Shown here one piece after another: positions 6,610-14,975 of a stretch of 26,615 nucleotides of DNA. The position numbers and the translations under genes were made by a program. Every line of letters begins with the position of its first letter. The first letter of the stretch is position 1. The notes beneath the pieces were generated by a model, which did no database searches, had not been told where the DNA came from, and saw only the letters and a list, made by a program, of their open reading frames with translations. This DNA comes from a virus. Location: the IMG/VR virus record IMGVR_UViG_3300027714_000103, positions 1 through 26,615 of that record, one strand, 5' to 3'.

Positions 6610-9600
6610 TTATGCAAGTGCCATACATCTCAATGCAGTTACCGCTGGTACCACTGAGGTGTTTTGACCTTGTCCTACTATCTTAACTACGAATCCACTA
6701 AACTCGGGTAAGTTGTTTACAGTAAACTCATATTCTTTAAAGTTTCTTGCATCAGCTTCTGTTGCCACATCGGGTGCGCCAGTTGTATTGAAATATTCAA
6801 AACCGACATCATCTAGTAAAGTTTCTTCGTCATTTTTGATGATTTTATACATCAATTTAACTTCTGTTGTTGGTGGTCTAAAGACATCGCAAATAACCTT
6901 AATGGATGTTGCTGGAGTCTTGAGATTAACCTTTCTTGTTACATAGACCATTACGTTATTATCACCTTCGGACTCTGTTGATGGGACATATACTGACCCA
7001 CTTGGTAGAGAATTTGTAGTTGTATTAACTTTCTTCGAAGTTGCACTGTCTATGTTATTAATTCTGTTTGCAATACCTAAGCAACCACATGTTTGTACGT
7101 CAATCATAGGTGATATATTAGGGTTAAATGACATTAATTGTAACTGTAGGTTAAACGATTTCTGTGAGGACATGTTTAACTCTTCATTTTCGGGTGAAGC
7201 CACGATTGCTGGTGCATCCATGAAGACATTGTCATTTAATGTTACAAATTTATTTGTTAGGTTCCTTGTATATACAGTTCCATTGATACTACCTTCGGGT
7301 GAGTACTGAGGAGTTGTAAGAACGTTTGCACTAATTATAGTTCCTTTCAATTGTACTGAAGGAATCATTGTGTGTAATGCATCGAAGTAATAGTTTCTAG
7401 TTGCAGTTGCGCTACTTCCACCACCGATTGTTGAATCGAATGCATATGAAGCTGAAAAACTATAACTTGATATCGAAGGAGTGAGTCTAAATGAATCTAT
7501 TCCTCTATCTGCCATTGTACTGGCAAGATGTAGTTTATTAAGAGATGAAAGAGGACATCCACCGAGGGTGTCTTCAACTGTACCTAATACAACGGTTACT
7601 TCTGCAGTTCCAGTTCCCATGTCTGTGATGACAATACTATCACCAGTAGTGTAGTTCTGTCCACATTTTAGAATGTTTACATCTGTTACTGCACCACTTG
7701 CTACGATAACTTCAAATTTGATTCCACTACCTGTTCCACCACTATGGACATCATTTGTACAATCGATTGTTGCATCTGCTGGTAATGTTCCACTACCAGT
7801 CGTTGAAAAACTAGTTACGAGTACTGCAGAATTTTTCTTATCTGCAACAATACCTGCTAGAGTTACGTTATCTTTACTACTAGTATCATCATAGAAACCA
7901 TGTTGATATGAATATACTTTGATTTTCTTATCAGCAAAAGTTTCGATTGGGTTTAACTGTAGTTTAGTTGCTGGTATAGCATCGTTTTCAAAATTAACAT
8001 TACCTATTTTTGTAATATCATATTTTGCAACTTTCATGTTAAATTTAAGGTCGTCTGTCTGTTCTGCAGTCCAAGTGGAAGCATTCTGAGACATGAATAA
8101 TGACCCAGCATATGGTTGACCACTTATAACTTCTGCAGTCACTATGTCTGTTTCTCCCATTCTAGAAATGAAGCACTCATACTCGTTTGAGTTAGAGTAA
8201 ACAACGAAACAATATTCATTGTCTTGTTCTAAATGAACTGCTGAATCAAATGTAAATGTTGTTTTAACTGAACCATCTGCAGAGGTATTAATATCTGCTG
8301 GATTCTTAGTAACATCTGAGAATGGCATTACAATCTGGCCTGGATATCCATTGACCATGTTTCTAATTTGTACTGAACAAGGCATGAATGTATCTTTTGT
8401 TGAAAAGAACAAGTCGATTGAAGTCATGTCCATACCACCCTGTGCATCAACCAAGAATGATTGTGCAAGTGGGTCACCCCATCCTCTCATCTCTCCACCA
8501 TTCAATATTTGGATTAGAGGTCTGTCAATTGACAATCCACTGAAATCTCTTCTGTCAATAAATGGTACTGCTGGTGGCAACGGAGGCGGTGTTGGTAGAG
8601 ATATAACAGGTGGTATAAACCTAATATTTGGTATAATGTTAGGTATCAATATCGGTATTGGTATCTCGGGAATGAATATATCAATTATAACTGGTATGTT
8701 ATCAATTGGTATCTCATTGACTGGCGGTAGGTCGGGTGCAGTAGTATCATGTACTTCTGAGTTCAGTCTTTCACCTCTTCTAGAGAAATCTCTAGTTGCT
8801 GAACGGTCTTCTCTAATAACTCTACCATTTCTTGTTGAAACTACTTCTGTTTGAGACGCTTGCAATATACCTTGTGCAGTATACATTGCATTACCTTGTG
8901 AAGCAGGGTTGGCCATGTTGTAGAAACTTGAAGTTATTCTAAAGTCTCTTTGTCCTGTTGGGAATCGTTGAGTTGCATTGTTAGGCAATACAAATACTGC
9001 TCTTAGTCTACCATTACCATCTGTTTTACACTGTAGTGGTAAATTAGCTGCAAGTGTAAGGAAGTCCTCATCACTTGAACCTTCAACAAATGAATCGGGT
9101 GTTTGAGCATACGTTGAACTATAAGGTCTTACAAATTTGTTAACATTGATGTTATCAAAGTAGAAGTAATGGTTCGAATTTGGTTTTAAATTAGTTGCAT
9201 CAACTGTAATAAGTCTTGTACGGATAAATGGTATCAATGACATTGACACAATTCTATCGTTTCTTGTCTCTACAAAATCTTCAACTACACTTGTTGAAAC
9301 ACCAGTTCTTGTTTGAATTTCGGGTGTGTCTGTAAGTTCTCTACTAACCTGTAGTCCAGCAATCCATTCACCACCTTGTAGTGGGTCTCCACTCCATGAA
9401 CCATTTGAAGTTGCTTGTACTTCACTTGATACAGTAGATGGTTCTCCTGCCCATGTTGTTTGCCATGAGTTCCAAACTGTTCCTAATGCATTTGCATTAG
9501 TAGACATCAATGCATCGAAGTTACCTTCACGGTTAACTCTTACATCTGGCAGTCTGTCTGTGTCTTGCCAAATATCTGTATCGGGTGATAACTTAATGTT

Positions 9601-12600
9601 ACCAATGAATGCAAATACGTGATAAGGGTTTACGTTTATTGAACGAGATGCTTTTGTTTGATTGACATAACTAACTTCACTATATGGTAAAGTAATCATA
9701 TCACCAGTTCTTTGATAGTTAGATGATGCACCAAGATTCTGTGTGACACCGAAGAACTGAGTGAACGACTTAGGTCTTAACATACCTGTTTTAGTATCGA
9801 TAGCACAGTTATAGTCGGGATGATTTACATCACCAATCTTGTGACCTCTAAAGTTATCTACTAGGAAGCCTGACTTGTATCTATCAAATCCTTCTGCATC
9901 TAGTATCTGTTTTGTTTGTGTGTCTTTTTCTAATAAAGAAAGAGACGTAATTCTTTCAAGGTTAGTAACCCTGTTGTTTATCTTACCGATATCCTTCATG
10001 GTATATCGTCTATGGTCGAAACTTCTTACCGATATATCACTTAACTTATTGGTATAAGGTGGTATTTTCATTTCAAACATTTGAATACAATCGTCTAATG
10101 CTGTTGGCTTAGTCGGTGATAATGCTGGTGTTCCCTGTGATATTTCGAACTTACCTTTCTTATGTAAGAATACTTTATCGATTCTTCCAACATAGAATGA
10201 GATGTTACCAGTAACAGCCGAACCACTTACTGGAACGTCTACTGAGTTAGCACCTGTTGATGTAATACCAGTTCTTGCACCCAAGAATGAACGACCACTC
10301 TCATATCCAAATGGTGCATAGTATGCTCCATTCGAATTATCCGATAAATCTACTGGTGATGATGGGTCATTATCTGTTGTTCCGAAACTTGAGGTTCCAA
10401 GAATTTGTCCTACAACTGGTCTAAAGTCCAATGCATCTGAAAGTTCATATGTTCCATCGGGTTCTAATCCACCTAAATCTACTTTGTTTGGTGAGTAAAC
10501 TGGGATGTCTGAATAATCAATTGTTGAATATGAAGATACATCAAAGAAATCTCCACCACCCGATACTCTAAAGTAATCGAATACGATTAGAAGAGGCCCG
10601 TTAGGTGTTGGTTGCCCAGGCTTTAATGTTAGTTTTGATAGGTCATAATACCCATCTCTTTGACCATTGTCAAAGAAGTATCTGTCTTTAATGTCGAGTG
10701 AACCAGTTTCCAGTCCAGCTGCCAGTGGCATTGTTCCAGTTGCTAAGGATGTTTGTCCTACTACGGTTTCACTTGCAGAGAATACTTCACCATCTGTTGA
10801 TTTGTAATACCAGTATGATTTGGTACCACCACCATTTTTGATGAGACATGCTCTTGCGCCCGATGTTTGTCCAATGAATGTTTCATAGTTGACAAATGTA
10901 CCACTTGTTGTGGTTATAACTCCGTTAGGTGTGATTGGTGTTCCATCCACTCCTTCGTATACTGCAACAATCTTGTGTACGTCTGCAACACCAAATGATA
11001 TATCTTTATCATCGTATGCAGTTCCGTAATGACCATTACTACTTCTTGGTAATGATACTTTAAGACATCTTGCTTGAGATAACGTTTTACCTCTTGCAGT
11101 AGGGGATGCTACAATAACTGTGTACGTTGCATCGATTATAGCAGTATTGTTCCCACTAGGAACGGTCAATGTTAATGTTTGTGTATTTCCACTGGTTGTA
11201 ACGTTTGGTGATAGGTCTTCAATATTAATTATGTCACCAGCATTGTATCCGCCACCAATTGCTTCTCTTACTGAGATTGCAAAGTTGTCTGTAGTTCTAG
11301 AATCAAATTGTTCGCCTGCGTTAGTTACAATTTGTATACTAGTTCCACCGACTTGTTTACTTACCTGTCTTCTTACTTTTGAAGTAAGTGGAGTATGGGT
11401 CTTGACCCAATCTCTAGGGAATGAATGAATGTTTGCAGTTTGGTTTTGGTCATATAGTTTTGCACGTCTTCTGATTGCATTACCACTATATGATGTTGAA
11501 CCAACAGCTGTTAAAGTTAAACTTGTTTCTGACTGTACCGAAAGTACTTGGTTAACATTACCTGCTTGGTCTAGGAGTTTGTCCCCTTCTTTTAGTTCTT
11601 TTGCAAACTGAGTTGCAAAACCTGTAACGGTTGCTGAACCAGTTGACATTGTAACTGTTCCAGTTACGACATTGTCTAGGGTTAGTGAGATGTCTGCTTT
11701 AAATATCTCTCTTGCAACTACGTTAGGTGTTTGTAAGATTGACCTTGCACGGTCTAAGTTATAAGCTCTTATTGCAGTATTATTAGCTGCAGTAATTGTT
11801 GCAGTGTTACCTGTACCAATTGCTGTTATTGCATCTGAAGTTGTGAATACACCTTGTACATCATGCACATATAGTCCTGCTGAACTTCCACTTCCATCAA
11901 TGTGATGAACTATAGCACTTGCACCACTTACACTACCAGTGACTTTATCACCTGCTACAAATGTATTTGTTTGTGTTCCAGTAATTTTAGTGAACATCTT
12001 GATATCAAATAGATATAGATTGAATACTGCATCCGTACCATATACGTCACTTGAATCAACACCACTAACATGGTCAACGTTTCTAATTCTACATGTTCCA
12101 ATGTTTAAACCAGCAGACGCTGCTAAACCATCATGTAGTAATGCTGGATTGTGTGGGTCTATTACATCTGAACCAACTTCGTTACCGAACTCGGGTAGAC
12201 CATGAGCATTGAATACTCTTAATTTGTTTCCTAATCTAATAGGTGCTGATACACCAGTTAGGGATTCTGTTGTTCTTGCTTTTGGAATGTTTAGAGTAGT
12301 TGTTCCAACCTTATCGATTTCATATCCTCTAACATATGCCTTGCCCGGCGATACCATGAATACAAATCTTGCTTCTTCTCCACCATTATTTTTTGTGTAG
12401 AAACCTAGATTGGTTCCATCGTCTAAATGTTGTCTCATTGATGCAGTGAATTGTGAAACTACAAAGTCTCCGTTTGCATCGAATGTTCTTCTTGCAAGAG
12501 TATTTTCTATCTCTGCATATTTTGTTTTGTCTATTTTAAGTGTGATGACACCTGCGTTAACTCTTGATAGTTCAACGAAGGATGTTCCCAATACTGAATC

Positions 12601-13407
12601 TAAAGTGTGTTTACCTAATGTTAGATTGAATTGTAAACGGTCAGCACCAACTGCGTTTTCGTTTGTTGTTCCCGAGGCGTTATCTTCTAGAGATGTATCA
12701 TTAGATGATGTTACTAATGTTTCAACAATGTCTAAACCCACTCTGAAAGAAGGTGAACCATTGTATTTTTCTAACATTAATGTTTGTTTTGCAACCTTGA
12801 CAAAGAACCCTCTTACGAATACAATACCTTCTGATATTTCTGCAAGAGATGCTCTACCAGTTGGGGACTCTGATTTAGGTTGGACTTCGAAATCATTGTT
12901 CGATGCTGAATCAGCAGTAACAGTACCATTTGCATCATAACCAACTAACTCTAATGTTTCTGTTGCAGAGAACATGAAGTCGGCACTAGCATTAGTACCT
13001 TGTTGAACTGGTCTAACAAATAATGTTAGTTTATCTGCAGTAGTTTCTGCAGTAGATGTTACAACTTTTGCAACGACACCAGTAGTTTGACCTCTTACAT
13101 ACTTCTCATGAAATGATTCTCTGTATGTTTCTACTGAAGTGTCACCCGCTGAATTTGGGTTTGCAGCTTTTACTTTAACAAAGTAGATATCCATATCGAT
13201 GTTCGTTTGAGCACCTTGGATAATTGTTCCCTCTTCGAAGAAATGGTCACCCATTCTTTCAATTTGGTTTTGCAATATAGATTGAGACTGAGTTAACTCC
13301 CTTGCTTGCAGAGGACGGCCCGCACGATAAAGAACTTTATGGAACTTTTTATCTTCGGAAAAATCGTCGTAATAAGGTGTTATATTTAAGTCTGTCTTCT
13401 CTGCCAT
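6610..13407 (-). CDS. Giant baseplate periphery protein, DUF4815-like N-terminus (2265 aa)
   Basis: The ATG at 13407 has AAGG 10 nt upstream. The N-terminus (LNITPYYDDFSEDKKFHKVL, then RPLQARELTQSQSILQNQIE) is the DUF4815-type opening of large virion proteins in T4-like marine phages, encoded where T4 has gene 10. Long beta-rich stretches follow. Residues ~1559-1616 form an Ile/Pro tract (IPEIPIPILIPNIIPN, then TPPPLPPAVPF). Next come GWGDPLAQSFLVD and DLFFSTKDTFMP, typical of the C-terminal half of this family. The end (about residues 2100-2265) has NVMVYVTRKVNLKTPATS and FVVKIVGQGQNTS. T4 gp10 is 602 residues, so this is far larger and may also replace gp9/gp11/gp12 functions by carrying fibres. 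Being a virion protein is certain by context; equivalence to gp10 is inferred. Confidence 0.85.
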   Translation of the reverse strand: MAEKTDLNITPYYDDFSEDKKFHKVLYRAGRPLQARELTQSQSILQNQIERMGDHFFEEGTIIQGAQTNIDMDIYFVKVKAANPNSAGDTSVETYRESFHEKYVRGQTTGVVAKVVTSTAETTADKLTLFVRPVQQGTNASADFMFSATETLELVGYDANGTVTADSASNNDFEVQPKSESPTGRASLAEISEGIVFVRGFFVKVAKQTLMLEKYNGSPSFRVGLDIVETLVTSSNDTSLEDNASGTTNENAVGADRLQFNLTLGKHTLDSVLGTSFVELSRVNAGVITLKIDKTKYAEIENTLARRTFDANGDFVVSQFTASMRQHLDDGTNLGFYTKNNGGEEARFVFMVSPGKAYVRGYEIDKVGTTTLNIPKARTTESLTGVSAPIRLGNKLRVFNAHGLPEFGNEVGSDVIDPHNPALLHDGLAASAGLNIGTCRIRNVDHVSGVDSSDVYGTDAVFNLYLFDIKMFTKITGTQTNTFVAGDKVTGSVSGASAIVHHIDGSGSSAGLYVHDVQGVFTTSDAITAIGTGNTATITAANNTAIRAYNLDRARSILQTPNVVAREIFKADISLTLDNVVTGTVTMSTGSATVTGFATQFAKELKEGDKLLDQAGNVNQVLSVQSETSLTLTAVGSTSYSGNAIRRRAKLYDQNQTANIHSFPRDWVKTHTPLTSKVRRQVSKQVGGTSIQIVTNAGEQFDSRTTDNFAISVREAIGGGYNAGDIINIEDLSPNVTTSGNTQTLTLTVPSGNNTAIIDATYTVIVASPTARGKTLSQARCLKVSLPRSSNGHYGTAYDDKDISFGVADVHKIVAVYEGVDGTPITPNGVITTTSGTFVNYETFIGQTSGARACLIKNGGGTKSYWYYKSTDGEVFSASETVVGQTSLATGTMPLAAGLETGSLDIKDRYFFDNGQRDGYYDLSKLTLKPGQPTPNGPLLIVFDYFRVSGGGDFFDVSSYSTIDYSDIPVYSPNKVDLGGLEPDGTYELSDALDFRPVVGQILGTSSFGTTDNDPSSPVDLSDNSNGAYYAPFGYESGRSFLGARTGITSTGANSVDVPVSGSAVTGNISFYVGRIDKVFLHKKGKFEISQGTPALSPTKPTALDDCIQMFEMKIPPYTNKLSDISVRSFDHRRYTMKDIGKINNRVTNLERITSLSLLEKDTQTKQILDAEGFDRYKSGFLVDNFRGHKIGDVNHPDYNCAIDTKTGMLRPKSFTQFFGVTQNLGASSNYQRTGDMITLPYSEVSYVNQTKASRSINVNPYHVFAFIGNIKLSPDTDIWQDTDRLPDVRVNREGNFDALMSTNANALGTVWNSWQTTWAGEPSTVSSEVQATSNGSWSGDPLQGGEWIAGLQVSRELTDTPEIQTRTGVSTSVVEDFVETRNDRIVSMSLIPFIRTRLITVDATNLKPNSNHYFYFDNINVNKFVRPYSSTYAQTPDSFVEGSSDEDFLTLAANLPLQCKTDGNGRLRAVFVLPNNATQRFPTGQRDFRITSSFYNMANPASQGNAMYTAQGILQASQTEVVSTRNGRVIREDRSATRDFSRRGERLNSEVHDTTAPDLPPVNEIPIDNIPVIIDIFIPEIPIPILIPNIIPNIRFIPPVISLPTPPPLPPAVPFIDRRDFSGLSIDRPLIQILNGGEMRGWGDPLAQSFLVDAQGGMDMTSIDLFFSTKDTFMPCSVQIRNMVNGYPGQIVMPFSDVTKNPADINTSADGSVKTTFTFDSAVHLEQDNEYCFVVYSNSNEYECFISRMGETDIVTAEVISGQPYAGSLFMSQNASTWTAEQTDDLKFNMKVAKYDITKIGNVNFENDAIPATKLQLNPIETFADKKIKVYSYQHGFYDDTSSKDNVTLAGIVADKKNSAVLVTSFSTTGSGTLPADATIDCTNDVHSGGTGSGIKFEVIVASGAVTDVNILKCGQNYTTGDSIVITDMGTGTAEVTVVLGTVEDTLGGCPLSSLNKLHLASTMADRGIDSFRLTPSISSYSFSASYAFDSTIGGGSSATATRNYYFDALHTMIPSVQLKGTIISANVLTTPQYSPEGSINGTVYTRNLTNKFVTLNDNVFMDAPAIVASPENEELNMSSQKSFNLQLQLMSFNPNISPMIDVQTCGCLGIANRINNIDSATSKKVNTTTNSLPSGSVYVPSTESEGDNNVMVYVTRKVNLKTPATSIKVICDVFRPPTTEVKLMYKIIKNDEETLLDDVGFEYFNTTGAPDVATEADARNFKEYEFTVNNLPEFSGFVVKIVGQGQNTSVVPAVTALRCMALA

Positions 13408-13426
13408 AGTCTTTTAGCCTTGTATA

Positions 13427-13461
13427 AAATGTAAAGGGGATTACTCCCCAGTATTACATTT
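13427..13461 (-). terminator. Stem-loop between gp8 and the giant gene (terminator-like)
   Basis: The outer arms AAATGTAA/TTACATTT (8 bp) and inner arms GGGGA/TCCCC (5 bp) close a GTAA loop of GNRA type. The two stems are separated by a small asymmetric internal loop. The outer arm includes the gp8 stop codon (13454-13456). Downstream on the minus strand the 3' side reads TTTACATTTTATAC, a broken T-run. It could be a weak terminator, an RNase processing site or a 3' stabiliser separating gp8 from the 2265-residue gene. Confidence 0.5.
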
Positions 13462-14920
13462 CAATAATTAATTTAATATCTTCTATTTGGTCTGCAGCCC
13501 TTGAAACAGCACCACGATTCTCAATGTACATGATGTTGCCAGAGTAATGTTCTACTTCGGGATGTGCAGCAGATACTGCTGAGACGGTACCAATGTTTGC
13601 ACCAGCCTTATAGACTACGTCAGCATTGGCGAAGTTGAAATACCCACCTTCTGAGTTTGCAACTGGAATGTGAGATACCACTGTACCGTTTATAGAAACG
13701 ATTCTTGATACTGCAGTTCCTGCTACATCTGAGCTTGAATCTGTGATAAGGTCATCGGGAGATAGACCTGTAACACTTGATAGTGTCATCTGAGAATAAG
13801 CAGTCATTGAAGTGTCTGAACCTATAATAGTTGTACCATTTTTGAATGGGTCTTGCACCAATCCAATTCTTCTAAAGTCGTTATCTGTTGGGAAGTCTCC
13901 ACCACCTTCACCGAACTCAAATCTAGAGTTGATGATTATGTAGTTTCCACCTAATTCTTCTACTGGGTCTGCACCGTGTCCAATGATTGGTGATACGATT
14001 ACCTTAATGACGCCTGATGAACCACCACCGATTCCACTGATACCAGCAACATCGATAGTTGCACGTCTGTATCCCGAACCTACAGTTGTTACTGTTGCAT
14101 GTGTGATTGCTCCACTTGATACGTGTACTGAAACTTTACCTAGTGAACCATCTCCGTCGATTGCAACATTTGCGTATGTACCATCTGTATAACCCGAACC
14201 TGCTGAAGTTACAACGGCATGATTTGCTCCACCGTCTACTGCATCTTTTTCAACATCGTACTGTGCTGTAGAATCATCTGTTGCTACAGTTCCTAATGCA
14301 CCGTTAGTACCAGTACCGTAAATCTCTGATTGAGCTCCGATTGTTTTAACTGGGATAAAGTCATTAGTTACGAATTTGATTACGTCTGAAGCAGAGATTG
14401 AGTACATATATTTCCATACATATCCTCTACCTGTTCCTGCGCCTGAATCTGCAAGTGTTAATAAGGTTGTTGAAGATGTACCAGTAGGTTTGACGCTTGA
14501 GGCAACAACAGCACCATCTGAATCTCTACCAGTTCTTATACATTTGTATACGTTGTACTCTTCTGTCATCACATAAAATCTAGAATCGTAAATATTTGAG
14601 GCACTAGTTGCAGTGGATGTGTTTGTTGCACTTACATCATGCTGATATTCGTCATAGGTTGTGTTAGTAGTCCAGTTATATCTGACTAAACCATGAGTTA
14701 CGTCTGAATTAGGCACCTTCTTAAGTGCAATCATGTCTGACCATGCGTCTAACTCTTCACCAACTGAGTTTGCTGGTGCAGTAGGAACTGCATCGTTCGG
14801 CCAAGCAAATGACCTTCCTATGAATATGTATGTTGAAGAAGCTGTTTCTGCTGATGAGAAGTCTTCTTTGAATTGTTTCGCATTATGTGTACGAAACTTC
14901 TCTGTAATTATAGCTGCCAT
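13454..14920 (-). CDS. gp8: Baseplate wedge protein gp8 (488 aa)
   Basis: It begins MAAIITEKFRTHNAKQFKED, continues with TYIFIGRSFAWPND and has NVYKCIRT near residue 124 and GRGYVWKYMYSISASDVIKF at ~164-183. These are the features I expect of gp8 in T4-like phages, where the dimeric protein sits on the outside of each wedge and contacts gp7, gp10 and gp6. T4 gp8 is 334 residues. The extra length here comes mainly from Gly/Ser-rich inserts such as HAVVTSAGSGYTDGTYANV, which recurs in related form as HATVTTVGSGYRRATIDVAG. The ribosome binding site GGGAG is 10 nt before the ATG, in a leader that starts at two late-promoter boxes. It is the first gene of its transcription unit. Confidence 0.85.
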   Translation of the reverse strand: MAAIITEKFRTHNAKQFKEDFSSAETASSTYIFIGRSFAWPNDAVPTAPANSVGEELDAWSDMIALKKVPNSDVTHGLVRYNWTTNTTYDEYQHDVSATNTSTATSASNIYDSRFYVMTEEYNVYKCIRTGRDSDGAVVASSVKPTGTSSTTLLTLADSGAGTGRGYVWKYMYSISASDVIKFVTNDFIPVKTIGAQSEIYGTGTNGALGTVATDDSTAQYDVEKDAVDGGANHAVVTSAGSGYTDGTYANVAIDGDGSLGKVSVHVSSGAITHATVTTVGSGYRRATIDVAGISGIGGGSSGVIKVIVSPIIGHGADPVEELGGNYIIINSRFEFGEGGGDFPTDNDFRRIGLVQDPFKNGTTIIGSDTSMTAYSQMTLSSVTGLSPDDLITDSSSDVAGTAVSRIVSINGTVVSHIPVANSEGGYFNFANADVVYKAGANIGTVSAVSAAHPEVEHYSGNIMYIENRGAVSRAADQIEDIKLIIEM

Positions 14921-14951
14921 TTTAATATCTCTCCCGAAATTTTTATAATAC

Positions 14952-14959
14952 TATTTATT
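14952..14959 (-). promoter_or_regulatory. Late promoter box AATAAATA (proximal of a tandem pair)
   Basis: Read on the minus strand it is AATAAATAGTATTATAAAAA. It is the second copy of the ATAAATAGTATTA string, starting 13 nt after the first. It lies 31 nt upstream of the gp8 ATG (14920), with a GGGAG ribosome binding site between. It fits the NATAAATA late consensus of T4-like phages. Confidence 0.65.
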
Positions 14960-14964
14960 AATAC

Positions 14965-14972
14965 TATTTATA
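14965..14972 (-). promoter_or_regulatory. Late promoter box TATAAATA (distal of a tandem pair)
   Basis: It begins 3 nt after the stop codon of the gp7-like gene (TAG at 14976-14978). Minus strand: TTATAAATAGTATT, a perfect T4 late core. It is expected to start an mRNA carrying gp8 and the genes after it. Confidence 0.75.
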
Positions 14973-14975
14973 ACA

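Noticed and set aside
6609-6617. TTG start for the small coiled-coil gene at 6617
   Set aside because: The ATG at 6608 directly follows the upstream stop (TAAG-ATG) and gives the familiar MSIKVEGH opening.
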